Assembly (NCBI GenBank): GCA_013911975.1
Contig: JACESF010000023.1
Span: 1-53,739, forward strand
Direction of reading: 5' to 3'
Source of the DNA: Hyphomicrobiales bacterium
Lineage (GTDB): Bacteria > Pseudomonadota > Alphaproteobacteria > Rhizobiales > Xanthobacteraceae
DNA: 53,739 nucleotides
The notes under the pieces were generated by a model, which worked only from the letters and a program-made list of their open reading frames with translations, was not told the DNA's origin and did not search any database. The position numbers were made by a program, and so were the translations under genes. Each line of letters opens with the position of its first letter. Position 1 is the first letter of the stretch. This document shows positions 18,063 to 27,360 of the stretch, piece by piece.

Positions 18063-18983
18063 ATGTCCAAACACGTCGCGGTTCTCATGGGCGGCTGGTC
18101 CGCCGAGCGGGAAGTTTCGTTGCGCTCCGGCGCGGGGTGCGCCCGCGCCCTGGAGCAGGCTGGCTACCGCGTGACCGAGGTGGATGTGGGCCGCGACATC
18201 GCCGAGGTGCTGGCACGCCTCAAGCCCGACGTGGCGTTCAACGCGCTCCACGGCTGCCCCGGCGAGGACGGCACCATCCAGGGCATCCTGGAAATCCTGC
18301 GCATTCCCTATTCCCATTCCGGCGTGCTCGCCTCGGCGCTGGCCATGGACAAGGCGCAGGCCAAGGTGGTGATGGCGGCGGCGGGCGTGCCGGTGGCCCC
18401 CGGCCTCGTGGTGTCGCGCGCGGAAGCGGCACGGGGCCATGTGATGGAGCCGCCCTATGTGCTGAAGCCGGTGGCGGAAGGGTCCAGCGTCGGCGTCTAT
18501 ATCGTGCGCGAGGACCAGGCGCACCCGCCCCAGGAGCTGACGCGGGGCGACTGGACGCACGGCGAATCACTGCTGGCGGAGCGCTTCATCCCCGGGCTGG
18601 AACTGACCTGCGCGATGATTCGCGGGGAGCCGTCGGAGGTTACGGAGATCGAGGCGACCCACGCCTTTTACGATTACGACTCCAAATATGCGCCCGGCGG
18701 CTCTCGTCACATCCTTCCTGCCCGCATTTTACCCGAAGTTTACCAACAGGTGCGGATACTTACGGCCAAGGCGCACAAGGCGCTCGGATGCCGGGGCGTC
18801 TCCCGTGCGGACTTCCGATACGACGAGCGGACCGGGGATGCCTCGGGCCTCGTCTGCCTGGAGGTCAACACGCAGCCCGGGATGACCGAGACGTCCCTCG
18901 TGCCCGAACTGGCCGCCCATGCGGGCATTTCATTCAGCGAGCTTGTGGCATGGATGGTGGAGGACGCATCGCTGGACCGCTGA
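18063..18983 (+). CDS. ddl: D-alanine--D-alanine ligase
   Basis: A 306-residue ATP-grasp ligase making the D-Ala-D-Ala dipeptide for the peptidoglycan stem. It starts KHVAVLMGGWSAEREVSLRSG, includes NALHGCPGEDGTIQGILEILRIPYSHSG and the metal-binding end block CLEVNTQPGMTETSLVPE. The loop KPVAEGSSVGV is present. The start ATG at 18063 follows GGGATAGG. A 160-base gap separates it from murB and holds a GANTC site at 17977-17981, 82 bases before the start, so a separate promoter is possible. Length and active-site blocks are normal for DdlB. Confidence 0.94.
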   Translation: MSKHVAVLMGGWSAEREVSLRSGAGCARALEQAGYRVTEVDVGRDIAEVLARLKPDVAFNALHGCPGEDGTIQGILEILRIPYSHSGVLASALAMDKAQAKVVMAAAGVPVAPGLVVSRAEAARGHVMEPPYVLKPVAEGSSVGVYIVREDQAHPPQELTRGDWTHGESLLAERFIPGLELTCAMIRGEPSEVTEIEATHAFYDYDSKYAPGGSRHILPARILPEVYQQVRILTAKAHKALGCRGVSRADFRYDERTGDASGLVCLEVNTQPGMTETSLVPELAAHAGISFSELVAWMVEDASLDR

Positions 18984-19066
18984 GGTCGCTTCGGGCCGGG
19001 CGCGGGGCCGAACCCGGCAGCGGCAAGCTGCCGAACCCGGTGACGCCGTCCCGGCGCACCGTGCCC

Positions 19067-19945
19067 ATGCGCGAGCCCGCGCCGGCCAGCCGCACGGCGC
19101 TTCTGCTGCGCCGCCTGACGGTGCGGCTCGGCGCCTCCCGCCTCGGACGGCGCGGCGCGAGCCTGCTGGCGGTGGCGGTGATCGGCGGCTTCACGGCTTA
19201 TGGCGTGGTGCTGGGCGGCCATGTGGCGGAGGCCGAGGAATTCCTCGTGGACCTCGGCGACGTGGCCGGCACCATGGCGGGCTTCAAGGTGAAGCAGGTC
19301 AACCTCTCCGGCCAGAATCACGTGACGCCGCCGGAAATCCTCGCTGCCGCGGGCATCAAGCCCACCACCTCCCTGCCGTTCGTGGACGCGGACGCGACCC
19401 GGGCGCGCCTGGAGGCCATGCCCTGGATCGCCAGCGCCACGGTGCGCAAATTCTATCCCGACCGCATCGACATCTCGGTGGTGGAGCGGGAGGCCTATGC
19501 GCTCTGGCAGTTCAACGGCCAATTGCGGGTGATCGCGCGCGACGGCATGCCCATCGCCCCCTATTCCGACGATCCGCGCTATGTGAGCCTGCCCATCGTG
19601 GTGGGCGAGGGCGCGGACAAGCGGGTGGGCGAGATCGTCGAGGCGCTCGCCCGCGTGCCGCCCATCCGCGACCAGGTGCGCGCCGCCATCCTGGTGGCCG
19701 ACCGGCGCTGGACGCTGAAGCTGCGCAACGGCATCGACGTGCGCCTCCCGGAAGAGGGCTTCTCCGGCGCGCTCATGGAGCTGGCCGACCTCGACCGCGA
19801 GAAGAAGCTGCTCACCCGCGACATCACCATCGTGGACATGCGCCTGCCCGACCGCGTGGCGGTGCGCCTGTCCGACAGTGCCTACGAGGCGCGCATGCAG
19901 GTTCTCAAGGCCAAGGCCAAGGCGAAGAAGGGAGGGGCCGCGTGA
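19067..19945 (+). CDS. ftsQ: Cell division protein FtsQ
   Basis: A 292-residue bitopic membrane protein of the divisome. An Arg-rich cytoplasmic N-terminus leads to one membrane helix (LLAVAVIGGFTAYGVVLGG, about residues 33-51). The periplasmic POTRA domain begins at FKVKQVNLSGQNHVTPPEIL and continues with the FtsQ block IASATVRKFYPDRIDISVVEREAYALWQ. It links FtsBL to FtsA/FtsZ-dependent assembly. The start is uncertain: ATG 19067 is used here, while in-frame GTG codons at 19040 and 19061 would lengthen the cytoplasmic tail. No clear ribosome binding site decides. The stop overlaps ftsA as GTGA. Confidence 0.88.
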   Translation: MREPAPASRTALLLRRLTVRLGASRLGRRGASLLAVAVIGGFTAYGVVLGGHVAEAEEFLVDLGDVAGTMAGFKVKQVNLSGQNHVTPPEILAAAGIKPTTSLPFVDADATRARLEAMPWIASATVRKFYPDRIDISVVEREAYALWQFNGQLRVIARDGMPIAPYSDDPRYVSLPIVVGEGADKRVGEIVEALARVPPIRDQVRAAILVADRRWTLKLRNGIDVRLPEEGFSGALMELADLDREKKLLTRDITIVDMRLPDRVAVRLSDSAYEARMQVLKAKAKAKKGGAA

Positions 19946-21267
19946 GGCACCGGCTCGCTCAGGGGTTTGCCCCCAAGATGCGCCCGATCCAGCCGAAGAA
20001 GAGCGGGATCGTCGCGGTTCTCGACATCGGCACCAGCAAGATCGTGTGCGCCATCGCCCGGCTGAAGCCGCGCGGCGCCTCCGATGTGCTGCACCGGCGC
20101 ACCCATTCCATCGACGTGCTGGGCATCGGCCACACCCGCGCCCACGGCGTGAAGGGCGGCGCCATCGTGGACATGGCGCGCGCCGAGCTGGCGGTGCGCC
20201 AGGCGGTGGACATGGCCGAGCGGGCGGCGGGCGTGCAGATCGCCTCCGTCATCGTCGGCGTGTCCGGCGCGCGCCTCGCCTCGCAGCATTACGAGGCGGC
20301 GGTGCGGCTCACCGCCCCGGCGGTGGAGGAATTCGACATCCGCCGCGTGCTGGAAGCCGCCTCCACCTATGCGGTGGGCGACGGGCGCGCGGTGATGCAT
20401 GCCCTGCCGGTGGGCTATTCGCTGGACGGCCGGCGCGGCATCGGCGAGCCCTGCGGGATGCTGGGCCGGGAACTGGGCGTGGATATGCACGTCATCACCG
20501 GCGACCTGACCTCCCTGAAGAACCTGGTCCTGTGCGTGGAGCGCTGCCATCTCGGCATCGAGGCCATGGTGTGCGCGCCCTATGCGGCGGCGCTCTCCTC
20601 CCTCACCGACGACGAGATGGAACTGGGCGTCACCCTCATCGACATGGGCGCGGGCACCACCACCTTCTCGGTCGTCTCCGGCGGCCACTGCATGTATGTG
20701 GACGGCATCGCGCTGGGCGGCCAGCACATCACCAATGACGTCGCCCGCGGCCTGCCCGCGCGGCTCGCCGACGCCGAGCGCCTCAAGGCGCTGCATGGCG
20801 CGGTGGTGGCGGTCTCTTCCGACGACCACGACATGCTCACCATTCCCCCGCTCTCGGGGGACGAGCGCGACCAGCCCAACATGGTGCCGAAAGCGCGCCT
20901 TGTGACCATTGTTAAGCCGCGGGCGGAAGAGATCGTGGAACTGATTCGCGATCGCCTGAAGGCGGCGGGCCATGCGGGGGATGCCGGGCGGCGCCTGGTG
21001 CTCACCGGCGGCGCCGCGCAGCTCCAGGGCCTGCCGGACCTGATGGCCCGCGTCATCGGCCCGCAGGTGCGAATCGGCCGCCCGCTGGGCGTCTCCCGCC
21101 TGCCGGAAGCGGCGCGCGGGGCGGCGTTCGCGGTGACGGCGGGTCTTCTCGTCTACCCCCAGGTGGCGGGGCTCGAGCATTTCGAGCCGCGTCGTCGCCA
21201 GGCGGTGGGCGCGGAGAGCGGAACATATTTCGGCCGCGTGGGACGCTGGCTGAGGGACAGCTTTTAG
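19942..21267 (+). CDS. ftsA: Cell division protein FtsA
   Basis: A 441-residue actin-like ATPase that tethers FtsZ to the membrane. ATP-binding blocks: VAVLDIGTSKIVCAIARL near residues 25-42 (phosphate 1), LIDMGAGTTTFSVVSGG (phosphate 2), and VLTGGAAQLQGLPDL (adenosine motif). The C-terminus GRVGRWLRDSF is an amphipathic membrane-targeting helix typical of FtsA. I chose the GTG at 19942, which overlaps the ftsQ stop (GTGA) and follows a strong GGGAGGGG; an ATG at 19978 would remove 12 residues. ftsZ begins 88 bases downstream. Confidence 0.93.
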   Translation: MRHRLAQGFAPKMRPIQPKKSGIVAVLDIGTSKIVCAIARLKPRGASDVLHRRTHSIDVLGIGHTRAHGVKGGAIVDMARAELAVRQAVDMAERAAGVQIASVIVGVSGARLASQHYEAAVRLTAPAVEEFDIRRVLEAASTYAVGDGRAVMHALPVGYSLDGRRGIGEPCGMLGRELGVDMHVITGDLTSLKNLVLCVERCHLGIEAMVCAPYAAALSSLTDDEMELGVTLIDMGAGTTTFSVVSGGHCMYVDGIALGGQHITNDVARGLPARLADAERLKALHGAVVAVSSDDHDMLTIPPLSGDERDQPNMVPKARLVTIVKPRAEEIVELIRDRLKAAGHAGDAGRRLVLTGGAAQLQGLPDLMARVIGPQVRIGRPLGVSRLPEAARGAAFAVTAGLLVYPQVAGLEHFEPRRRQAVGAESGTYFGRVGRWLRDSF

Positions 21268-21269
21268 AG

Positions 21270-21314
21270 ATGGTTAACCGAGTTCGGGCTTAACTGATCC
21301 CGAGTTTCGGATTC
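21270..21314 (+). promoter_or_regulatory. Candidate cell-cycle control region of ftsZ (CtrA-like and GANTC sites)
   Basis: The ftsA-ftsZ gap contains ATGGTTAA at 21270-21277, the reverse of the CtrA half-site TTAACCAT. A second TTAA lies at 21290-21293, and a GATTC (GANTC, the CcrM methylation target) at 21310-21314, 42 bases before the ftsZ start. In Caulobacter, ftsZ transcription depends on CtrA and CcrM methylation. The combination here, with a ccrM gene in the same window, suggests similar control. The TTAA spacing is 12, not the canonical 7. Confidence 0.4.
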
Positions 21315-21355
21315 GGAACGACGGCACGGCGCTTCGGGCGCGACGGAGTGGGAAA

Positions 21356-23041
21356 ATGTCGATCAACCTTCAGATGCCCGACATTCGGGAGTTGCGGCCC
21401 CGGATCACCGTGTTCGGTTGCGGTGGCGCCGGCGGCAATGCCGTGAACAACATGATCAATTCGGGCCTGACGGGTGTCGAGTTCGTGGTGGCGAACACCG
21501 ATGCGCAGGCGCTGTCCCTCTCCAAGGCCGAGCGCCTCGTGCAGATGGGCGTCGCCGTCACCGAGGGCCTGGGCGCCGGCTCCCAGCCGGAAGTGGGCCG
21601 CGCGGCCGCCGAGGAAGTGCTCGACGAGATCCGTGACCACCTGTCCGGCTCCCACATGGTGTTCATCACCGCCGGCATGGGCGGCGGCACCGGCACCGGC
21701 GCCGCGCCCGTCGTGGCGCGCGCCGCCCGCGAGCTGGGCATCCTCACGGTGGGCGTCGTGACCAAGCCCTTCCACTTCGAGGGCCAGCGCCGCATGCGCG
21801 TCGCCGAGCACGGCATCAACGAGCTGCAGAAGACGGTCGACACCCTCATCGTCATCCCGAACCAGAACCTGTTCCGGGTGGCCAACGAGAAGACCACCTT
21901 CGCGGACGCCTTCTCCATGGCGGACCAGGTGCTCTATTCGGGCGTCGCCTGCATCACCGACCTGATGGTGAAGGAAGGCCTGATCAACCTCGACTTCGCC
22001 GACGTGCGCGCCGTGATGCGCGACATGGGCAAGGCCATGATGGGCACCGGCGAGGCCTCGGGCGACAAGCGCGCCCTCCAGGCGGCCGAGGCGGCCATCG
22101 CCAACCCGCTGCTGGACGAGACCTCCATGCGCGGCGCCGGCGGCCTGCTCATCTCCATCACCGGCGGCAACGACATGACGCTGTTCGAGGTGGACGAGGC
22201 GGCGACCCGCATCCGCGAGGAAGTGGATCCCGACGCCAACATCATCCTGGGCGCCACGTTCGACGAATCCCTCGACGGCATCATCCGCGTGTCGGTGGTC
22301 GCCACCGGCATCGACCCGGCGGTCGTGCCCGAGCAGATCCACCCCGCCACGGACCGCTTCCCCGAGCTTCAGGGCCGCAAGATCTCCAACGCCGGCCGCG
22401 CCGCCGTGGAGCAGGCCCGCGAGGCCCAGATCCGCAGCGCCGTCGCCGCCATCTCGGCCGAGGACCTGATGTCGCTCGAAGCCCCGGCGCCCGCGCCGGT
22501 GCAGCGCGCCCCCGCCCCCCCGCCGGCCCCGGCGCAGGCGGTGGCCATCGACGACGTGACCATCCGCGCCGCGACGCCGAAGCCCTCCTTCTTCGAGGAG
22601 CCGGAACAGGCCCCCGCGCCCGCGCCCATGGCCCATGACGACGAGTTCGCGCCCTATATCCCGCCGCAGGCCCAGCGCCCGCGCGCCCCGCGCATGCCGC
22701 GCGTGGACGAACTGCCGATGCCCGCCCAGAACCAGATCCGCGCCCAGCGCGGCGAGGCTCCGGCCGAGCAGAAGAAGATGACCCTGCTGCAGCGGCTCGC
22801 CAATGTGGGCATGGGCCGTCACACGGAGGAGCCCGAGCCCACCCGCGCGCCCCAGCCCACCATGCGGGCGCCCGCTCCGCAGCAGGGCCGTCCCCAGGGC
22901 CGCCCGGACCCGGTTTCGGAATTCGCCAAGCGTCCCCAGGCCCGTCCGGCCGCCGAGGTGCCGACCCGGCATCCCCAGCATCCCGGCCATGAGGACGACC
23001 AGCTTGAGATTCCGGCCTTCCTCCGCCGCCAGGCGAATTGA
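21356..23041 (+). CDS. ftsZ: Cell division GTPase FtsZ
   Basis: A 561-residue tubulin-like GTPase forming the Z ring. The GTPase core covers about residues 18-320 with [13 protein letters not shown], the tubulin signature [14 protein letters not shown] and [19 protein letters not shown] long Pro/Ala/Gln-rich linker of more than 200 residues follows, and the conserved C-terminal peptide [12 protein letters not shown] is the site for FtsA and FtsZ regulators. The long linker is typical of Alphaproteobacteria. The ATG at 21356 has upstream GGAGTGGGAAA. A candidate CtrA/CcrM region lies in the 88-base gap upstream, and a hairpin follows the stop codon. Confidence 0.97.
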   Translation: MSINLQMPDIRELRPRITVFGCGGAGGNAVNNMINSGLTGVEFVVANTDAQALSLSKAERLVQMGVAVTEGLGAGSQPEVGRAAAEEVLDEIRDHLSGSHMVFITAGMGGGTGTGAAPVVARAARELGILTVGVVTKPFHFEGQRRMRVAEHGINELQKTVDTLIVIPNQNLFRVANEKTTFADAFSMADQVLYSGVACITDLMVKEGLINLDFADVRAVMRDMGKAMMGTGEASGDKRALQAAEAAIANPLLDETSMRGAGGLLISITGGNDMTLFEVDEAATRIREEVDPDANIILGATFDESLDGIIRVSVVATGIDPAVVPEQIHPATDRFPELQGRKISNAGRAAVEQAREAQIRSAVAAISAEDLMSLEAPAPAPVQRAPAPPPAPAQAVAIDDVTIRAATPKPSFFEEPEQAPAPAPMAHDDEFAPYIPPQAQRPRAPRMPRVDELPMPAQNQIRAQRGEAPAEQKKMTLLQRLANVGMGRHTEEPEPTRAPQPTMRAPAPQQGRPQGRPDPVSEFAKRPQARPAAEVPTRHPQHPGHEDDQLEIPAFLRRQAN

Positions 23042-23070
23042 TTAACCTCATCCGCACGTAACGCTGGTTT

Positions 23071-23104
23071 GCGCCCGGGCTTCACGCTCGGGCGTAAGCT
23101 TTTG
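23071..23104 (+). terminator. Hairpin with T-run downstream of ftsZ
   Basis: CGCCCG (23072-23077) and CGGGCG (23089-23094) form a 6-base stem with an 11-base loop, followed by TAAGCTTTT to 23103. This is a plausible intrinsic terminator, 30 bases after the ftsZ stop, that could separate ftsZ from lpxC expression. The 216 bases from here to lpxC are comparatively AT-rich and contain a GAGTC (GANTC) site at 23218-23222; an lpxC promoter there is likely but not resolved. Confidence 0.45.
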
Positions 23105-23320
23105 ATAACCAAGGTAATTTTAGGATTTTTCCCCGGTAACAGGCGGTAAGCAAGCGTGATTTGGCGCACTGCGGCAAGCCGTCTAGGTTCTCGCTCGAAC
23201 CTTGCGCAACACCGGTTGAGTCGGCAGCAAAAACTGCCTTCCGGGCGGAAATGGGCAGGGATGGTGAAACTTTAGGGGCGGGAGCGCGACGGCCGCAAGC
23301 CGAGAAGCTTCCGAGTTGGC

Positions 23321-24262
23321 ATGAAGTCCGAAATGCAGACGACCCTGTCGGGCCAGATTTCCCTGAGCGGCGTTGGCGTCCATGGTGGCGTCGATGCGAC
23401 GCTCACCTTCAAGCCCGCGCCGGCCGATACCGGCATCGTCTTCTCCCGGACTTTCGCAGACCAGGCCCCGCGCCGCATTTCCGTTTCCCGCCAGTCGGTG
23501 CAGGCCACCGACCTTGCCACCGTGCTGGGTGATCGCTCCGGCGCCGTGGTCTCCACGGTGGAGCATGCCCTCGCGGCCTTCGCCGGCCTCGGCGTGGACA
23601 ATGCCGAGGTGGAGATCGACGGCCCCGAGGTTCCGATCCTCGACGGCAGCGCCGCCCCCATCGTGCAGGCGGTGGACCGCGCCGGCATCGCGACGCTCGG
23701 TGCCCGCCGCAAGTATCTGAAGGTGCTGAGGCCGGTGCGCGTCGAGAACGGCGCTTCCTTCGGCGAGCTGTCTCCCTATGACGCGGGCTTCCGCCTCGAA
23801 GTGGAGATCGAGTTCGACCACGCCTTCATCGGCCGCCAGCGTTTCGCGGGCAACGTCACCCCGGCCGTGTTCCGCCGGGAACTGGCGGGTGCGCGCACCT
23901 TCGGCTTCCTGAAGGACGTGGAGCGGCTGCGCACCGCCGGCTATGCCCGCGGCGCCTCCCTGGACAATACCGTGTGCCTGGACACCGACGGCGTGATGAA
24001 CGCCGAGGGCCTGCGCTTCACGGACGAGTTCGTGCGGCACAAGGCGCTGGACGCGGTGGGCGACCTCGCCCTCGCCGGCCTGCCCCTGCTGGCGCGCTAC
24101 CGTTCCTTCCGGGGCGGCCACAAGCTGAACTTCCAGGTGGTGGACGCCCTGCTGGCGGACCGCTCCGCCTTCGCCGTGGTGGAAGCCCCCGCCCGCGCCC
24201 GCCGCGAGGGTGCCGAGCTGGTGGTCGGCGCGCCGGTCCTGGCCTTCGCCCCCGAGCGCTGA
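23321..24262 (+). CDS. lpxC: UDP-3-O-acyl-N-acetylglucosamine deacetylase LpxC
   Basis: A 313-residue zinc deacetylase for the committed step of lipid A synthesis, so the organism makes lipopolysaccharide. Signature parts: TLSGQISLSGVGVHGG at the N-terminus, VVSTVEHALAAFAGLGVDN with the first zinc His, VEIDGPEVPILDGSA, FTDEFVRHKALDAVGDLAL with the second His and the Asp ligand, and YRSFRGGHKLNFQVVDAL with the catalytic His. The start is ATG 23321; ATG 23333 (MQTTLSG) is also possible. It lies between ftsZ and bamD as in other Alphaproteobacteria, with gaps of about 280 bases on both sides. Confidence 0.96.
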   Translation: MKSEMQTTLSGQISLSGVGVHGGVDATLTFKPAPADTGIVFSRTFADQAPRRISVSRQSVQATDLATVLGDRSGAVVSTVEHALAAFAGLGVDNAEVEIDGPEVPILDGSAAPIVQAVDRAGIATLGARRKYLKVLRPVRVENGASFGELSPYDAGFRLEVEIEFDHAFIGRQRFAGNVTPAVFRRELAGARTFGFLKDVERLRTAGYARGASLDNTVCLDTDGVMNAEGLRFTDEFVRHKALDAVGDLALAGLPLLARYRSFRGGHKLNFQVVDALLADRSAFAVVEAPARARREGAELVVGAPVLAFAPER

Positions 24263-24272
24263 ACCAAACGAC

Positions 24273-24312
24273 GCGGGCGCCCGGCGCCCGCTTCCGGCCG
24301 GAAAAACCGGCC
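24273..24312 (+). terminator. Two consecutive hairpins downstream of lpxC
   Basis: GCGGGCG-CCCGG-CGCCCGC spans 24273-24291 (7-base stem). Immediately after, GGCCGG-AAAAA-CCGGCC spans 24296-24312 (6-base stem). Both begin within 11 to 34 bases of the lpxC stop. There is no U-run after them. They probably slow or stop transcription before bamD, whose promoter would lie in the remaining 220 bases. Confidence 0.5.
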
Positions 24313-24535
24313 TGCCGTGTCCCATGGGAAGGCACGGCGCGAATAGGGCTTTGCGAATAGGACTTTCCTTGCGCGCGATTGCGGCCTATTCCCCTTCCTC
24401 GAAATTTGCCGTCTCTTCACACTCGCGCGCCACAATGCCGTCGGAAAGCGCCGTTAGCCGCGTTGGTGGCGGCTCTGTGCCCCGGCGATGATCGGGGTTC
24501 GGTCGAGGCAACGGCTCGGAGTGGATTTTCACGTG

Positions 24536-25393
24536 ATGCGCCTTTTCAAAGAAGCGGCTTCTCCGCGCGCCTCGCGCTCCCGGGTGGCCGGGCTGATCGG
24601 TGCGCTCCTGGTGGCGGCGACCCTGGCGGGCTGCGCCACCGACAAGGACGACATCCTTGCGCCCGACGAGCCGGCCGAGAAGATCTACAATGAGGGCCTG
24701 ACCCTCATGAATCGCGGCGAACTGAAGGCCGCGGCCAAGCGCTTCGAGGACCTCGACCGCACCCATCCCTATTCCGAATGGGCCCGCAAGGCGCTGCTGA
24801 TGGACACCTATGTCTATTACCAGCTCGGCGAGTATGACGACGCCATCAGCGCCGGGAAGCGCTACCTCTCGCTGCATCCCGGCTCGCAGGACGCGGCCTA
24901 TGCCAGCTACCTCGTGGCGTCCGCCTATTTCGACAACATCCCGGACATCACCCGCGACCAGAAGGCCACCCGCCAGGCGCTCGACGCACTGGACGACGTG
25001 ATCCGCAAATATCCCGACACGGAATATGCCGCCTCCGCCAAGAAGAAGGTGGAAGTGGCCCGGGACCAGCTGGCCGGCAAGGAAATGATGATCGGCCGGT
25101 ACTATCTGGAGAACCGGAACTATACGGGCGCCATCAACCGCTTCAAGGTGGTGGTGACGCGCTACCAGACCACCCGCCAGGTGGAAGAGGCGCTGTTCCG
25201 CCTCACCGAGGCCTATATGGCGCTGGGCATCGTCAGCGAGGCGCAGACCGCCGCCGCCGTGCTCGGCTACAATTTCCCCGAAAGCTCCTGGTACAAGGAC
25301 GCCTACCGCCTCGTGCAGCAGGGCGGTACGGAGCCGAAGGAAAACAAGGGCTCCTGGATCAGCCAGGCGTTCAAGAAGCTCGGCCTCGGCTGA
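24536..25393 (+). CDS. bamD: Outer membrane assembly lipoprotein BamD
   Basis: A 285-residue lipoprotein of the BAM complex that inserts beta-barrel proteins into the outer membrane. A signal peptide ends in the lipobox LAGC (VAATLAGCATDKDD), giving a lipidated Cys near residue 37. The mature part is a TPR-like superhelix: YNEGLTLMNRGELKAAAKRFEDLDRTHPYSEWARKA is the first repeat pair start, then YDDAISAGKRYLSLHPGS, and the BamD block MMIGRYYLENRNYTGAINRF. I chose ATG 24536 because it leaves a normal-length signal peptide; an in-frame ATG at 24488 would add 16 residues. It lies 6 bases before recN. Confidence 0.93.
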   Translation: MRLFKEAASPRASRSRVAGLIGALLVAATLAGCATDKDDILAPDEPAEKIYNEGLTLMNRGELKAAAKRFEDLDRTHPYSEWARKALLMDTYVYYQLGEYDDAISAGKRYLSLHPGSQDAAYASYLVASAYFDNIPDITRDQKATRQALDALDDVIRKYPDTEYAASAKKKVEVARDQLAGKEMMIGRYYLENRNYTGAINRFKVVVTRYQTTRQVEEALFRLTEAYMALGIVSEAQTAAAVLGYNFPESSWYKDAYRLVQQGGTEPKENKGSWISQAFKKLGLG

Positions 25394-25399
25394 CGCGCC

Positions 25400-27079
25400 A
25401 TGCTCGCTTCGCTCTCGATCCGGGACATCGTTCTGATCGAGAAGCTGGATCTCGCGCTGAACGAGGGCCTCACGGTCCTCACGGGCGAGACCGGCGCGGG
25501 CAAGTCCATCCTTCTGGATGCCCTGTCGCTCGCCCTCGGCGGGCGCGGTGACGGCGCCCTGGTGCGCCACGGCGCCCAGAAGGGCCAGGTCACGGCGGTC
25601 TTCGACCTTCCCCTCGACCATCCCGCCCGAACGCTTCTCTCGGAAGCCGACATCGCCGACGAGGGCGACCTCATCGTGCGCCGCACCCAGACGGCGGACG
25701 GGCGCACCCGTGCCACGGTCAACGACCAGCCGGTGAGCCTGCAGACCCTGCGCGGGCTGGCCGCGTGCCTCGTGGAGCTGCACGGCCAGCATGACGACCG
25801 GGCGCTGGTGAACCCGGCCTCCCATCGCGCGCTCCTGGATGCGTTCGGCGGCCTTGCGGGCGAGGTGATCGCGCTGGGCGTTCTCTGGCGTGCCTGGCGG
25901 GCGGCTGTGGCGGAAGCGGACGGCGAGCGGGCGCGGCTGGAAGCGGCGGCCAAGGATGCCGACTATCTGCGCCACGCGGCGGCGGAGCTGAACGCCCTCG
26001 CACCCGAGGCGGGCGAGGAAGCCCGGCTCGCGGAGCGCCGCACCTATATGATGCGCTCGGAGAAGATCGCGGGCGACCTCTCCGAGGCCCTGGACGCGGT
26101 GGGCGGCGGCGGTTCGCCCGTGCCCACGCTGGCGGCGGCGGTCCGCCGCCTGGAGCGGCGCGCGGGCGAGGCGCAGGATCTCGTGAAGCCCGCCGTGGAA
26201 GCCATCGACCAGGCGCTGGACGCGCTGGAGAGCGCCCGCGCCCATCTGGAGGCGGCGCTGCGCGAGGCGGATTTCGACCCGCGCGAGCTGGAGCGCATCG
26301 AGGAGCGCCTGTTCGCCCTGCGGGCCGCCGCGCGCAAATACGGCGTCGCCATCGATGACCTCCCCGCCCGCGCCGCACGCTTCACGGCCGATCTCCAGGC
26401 GCTGGACCGGGGCGCCACGCGCCTCGCGGCGCTGGACCGCGCCGCCGAGGAGGCGGGCCGCGCCTATCGCGCCGCCGCCGACCATCTCTCGGCCGGGCGC
26501 AAGACCGCGGCGCGTCGCCTGGAAGCCGCCGTCAATGCCGAGCTGCCGCCGCTCAAGCTGGAGCGGGCGGTGTTCTCCGTGAACCTTGCGAGCGATCCCG
26601 CCGCCGCCGGCCCCGAGGGGCAGGACCGGGTGGAATTCTGGGTGCAGACCAATCCCGGCACCCGCGCGGGCCCCATGATGAAGGTGGCGTCCGGCGGCGA
26701 GCTGTCCCGCTTCCTGCTGGCGCTGAAGGTGGTGCTGGCGGATCGCGGCTCGGCCCCCACCCTGATCTTCGACGAGATCGACACGGGTGTCGGCGGCGCG
26801 GTGGCGGATGCCATCGGCGCGCGCCTCGCGCGGCTGGCCGAGCGGGTGCAGGTGCTCTCCGTCACCCACGCGCCCCAGGTGGCGGCGCGGGCGCGCCATC
26901 ACCTGCTGATCTCCAAGGCGAGCGCCCCCGGCGCCGCGAAGGACGCGCCCGTGACGACGCGCGTCGCGCCCCTCACGGACACCCACCGCCGCGAGGAGAT
27001 CGCCCGCATGCTGGCGGGCGCCACCGTCACCGCCGAGGCGCGGGCGGCGGCGGATCGCCTGCTGGGCGCCGAGGGGTAA
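25400..27079 (+). CDS. recN: DNA repair ATPase RecN
   Basis: A 559-residue SMC-like protein for double-strand break repair. The N-terminus has the family start MLASLSIRDIVLIEKLDLALNEGL and Walker A TGETGAGKSILLDAL (about 30-44). The middle is a coiled coil of about 300 residues. The C-terminal head has the signature SGGELSRFLLALK and Walker B LIFDEIDTGVGG, followed by VLSVTHAPQVAARA. It starts 6 bases after bamD, so the two are probably cotranscribed. In many relatives ligA follows recN, but here an inverted repeat and an oppositely oriented SDR gene end the dcw region. Confidence 0.95.
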   Translation: MLASLSIRDIVLIEKLDLALNEGLTVLTGETGAGKSILLDALSLALGGRGDGALVRHGAQKGQVTAVFDLPLDHPARTLLSEADIADEGDLIVRRTQTADGRTRATVNDQPVSLQTLRGLAACLVELHGQHDDRALVNPASHRALLDAFGGLAGEVIALGVLWRAWRAAVAEADGERARLEAAAKDADYLRHAAAELNALAPEAGEEARLAERRTYMMRSEKIAGDLSEALDAVGGGGSPVPTLAAAVRRLERRAGEAQDLVKPAVEAIDQALDALESARAHLEAALREADFDPRELERIEERLFALRAAARKYGVAIDDLPARAARFTADLQALDRGATRLAALDRAAEEAGRAYRAAADHLSAGRKTAARRLEAAVNAELPPLKLERAVFSVNLASDPAAAGPEGQDRVEFWVQTNPGTRAGPMMKVASGGELSRFLLALKVVLADRGSAPTLIFDEIDTGVGGAVADAIGARLARLAERVQVLSVTHAPQVAARARHHLLISKASAPGAAKDAPVTTRVAPLTDTHRREEIARMLAGATVTAEARAAADRLLGAEG

Positions 27080-27086
27080 CCGCAAG

Positions 27087-27111
27087 GGCCCGAGAGATCG
27101 ACTCACGGGCC
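27087..27111 (+). terminator. Hairpin after recN
   Basis: GGCCCG (27087-27092) pairs with CGGGCC (27106-27111). Beyond an A-A mismatch the stem continues with GAG/CTC around the loop ATCGA. It starts 8 bases after the recN stop and lacks a U-run. It probably marks the end of the bamD-recN transcript. Confidence 0.5.
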
Positions 27112-27208
27112 TCCGCTCAGGCCCGCGCGGATCGGATCAAGGACCTGGGCTGACGGTCTGGGATCGATCGACATTCAGACTGATGGATGGATTTTGGCCT
27201 CTTAGGGT

Positions 27209-27303
27209 CGTCATGCCCGGGCTTGTCCCGGGCATCCACGCCCTGGATCGAGCGTGCACCTAGCCAAACCCCATGGATGGCCGGGACAAGCCCGGCCATG
27301 ACG
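27209..27303. repeat. Inverted-repeat element of the 'MAGLVPAIH' type
   Basis: Two 31-base arms, 27209-27239 and 27273-27303, are inverted copies with 28 of 31 bases matching; 33 bases lie between them. Translated on the minus strand the element reads MAGLVPAIHG and, after the centre, VDARDKPGHDD, a string found dispersed and wrongly annotated as protein in many Hyphomicrobiales genomes. It is a mobile or palindromic intergenic repeat, not a gene. It lies between convergent recN and the SDR gene. Confidence 0.85.
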
Positions 27304-27360
27304 CCACTTTCTTGAAGGAACCGTCCCGACCACTTGAATGTCGAGTGGCCCAAAGGCCCC

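Noticed and set aside
21273..21293. Canonical CtrA box TTAA-N7-TTAA before ftsZ
   Set aside because: The two TTAA elements are 12 bases apart, so only a half-site (TTAACCAT) can be claimed.
27117..27353. Minus-strand 78-residue frame containing MAGLVPAIH and DARDKPGHD
   Set aside because: It is the translation of the inverted-repeat element at 27209-27303, a known source of false proteins in Hyphomicrobiales; no ribosome binding site or conserved protein features.
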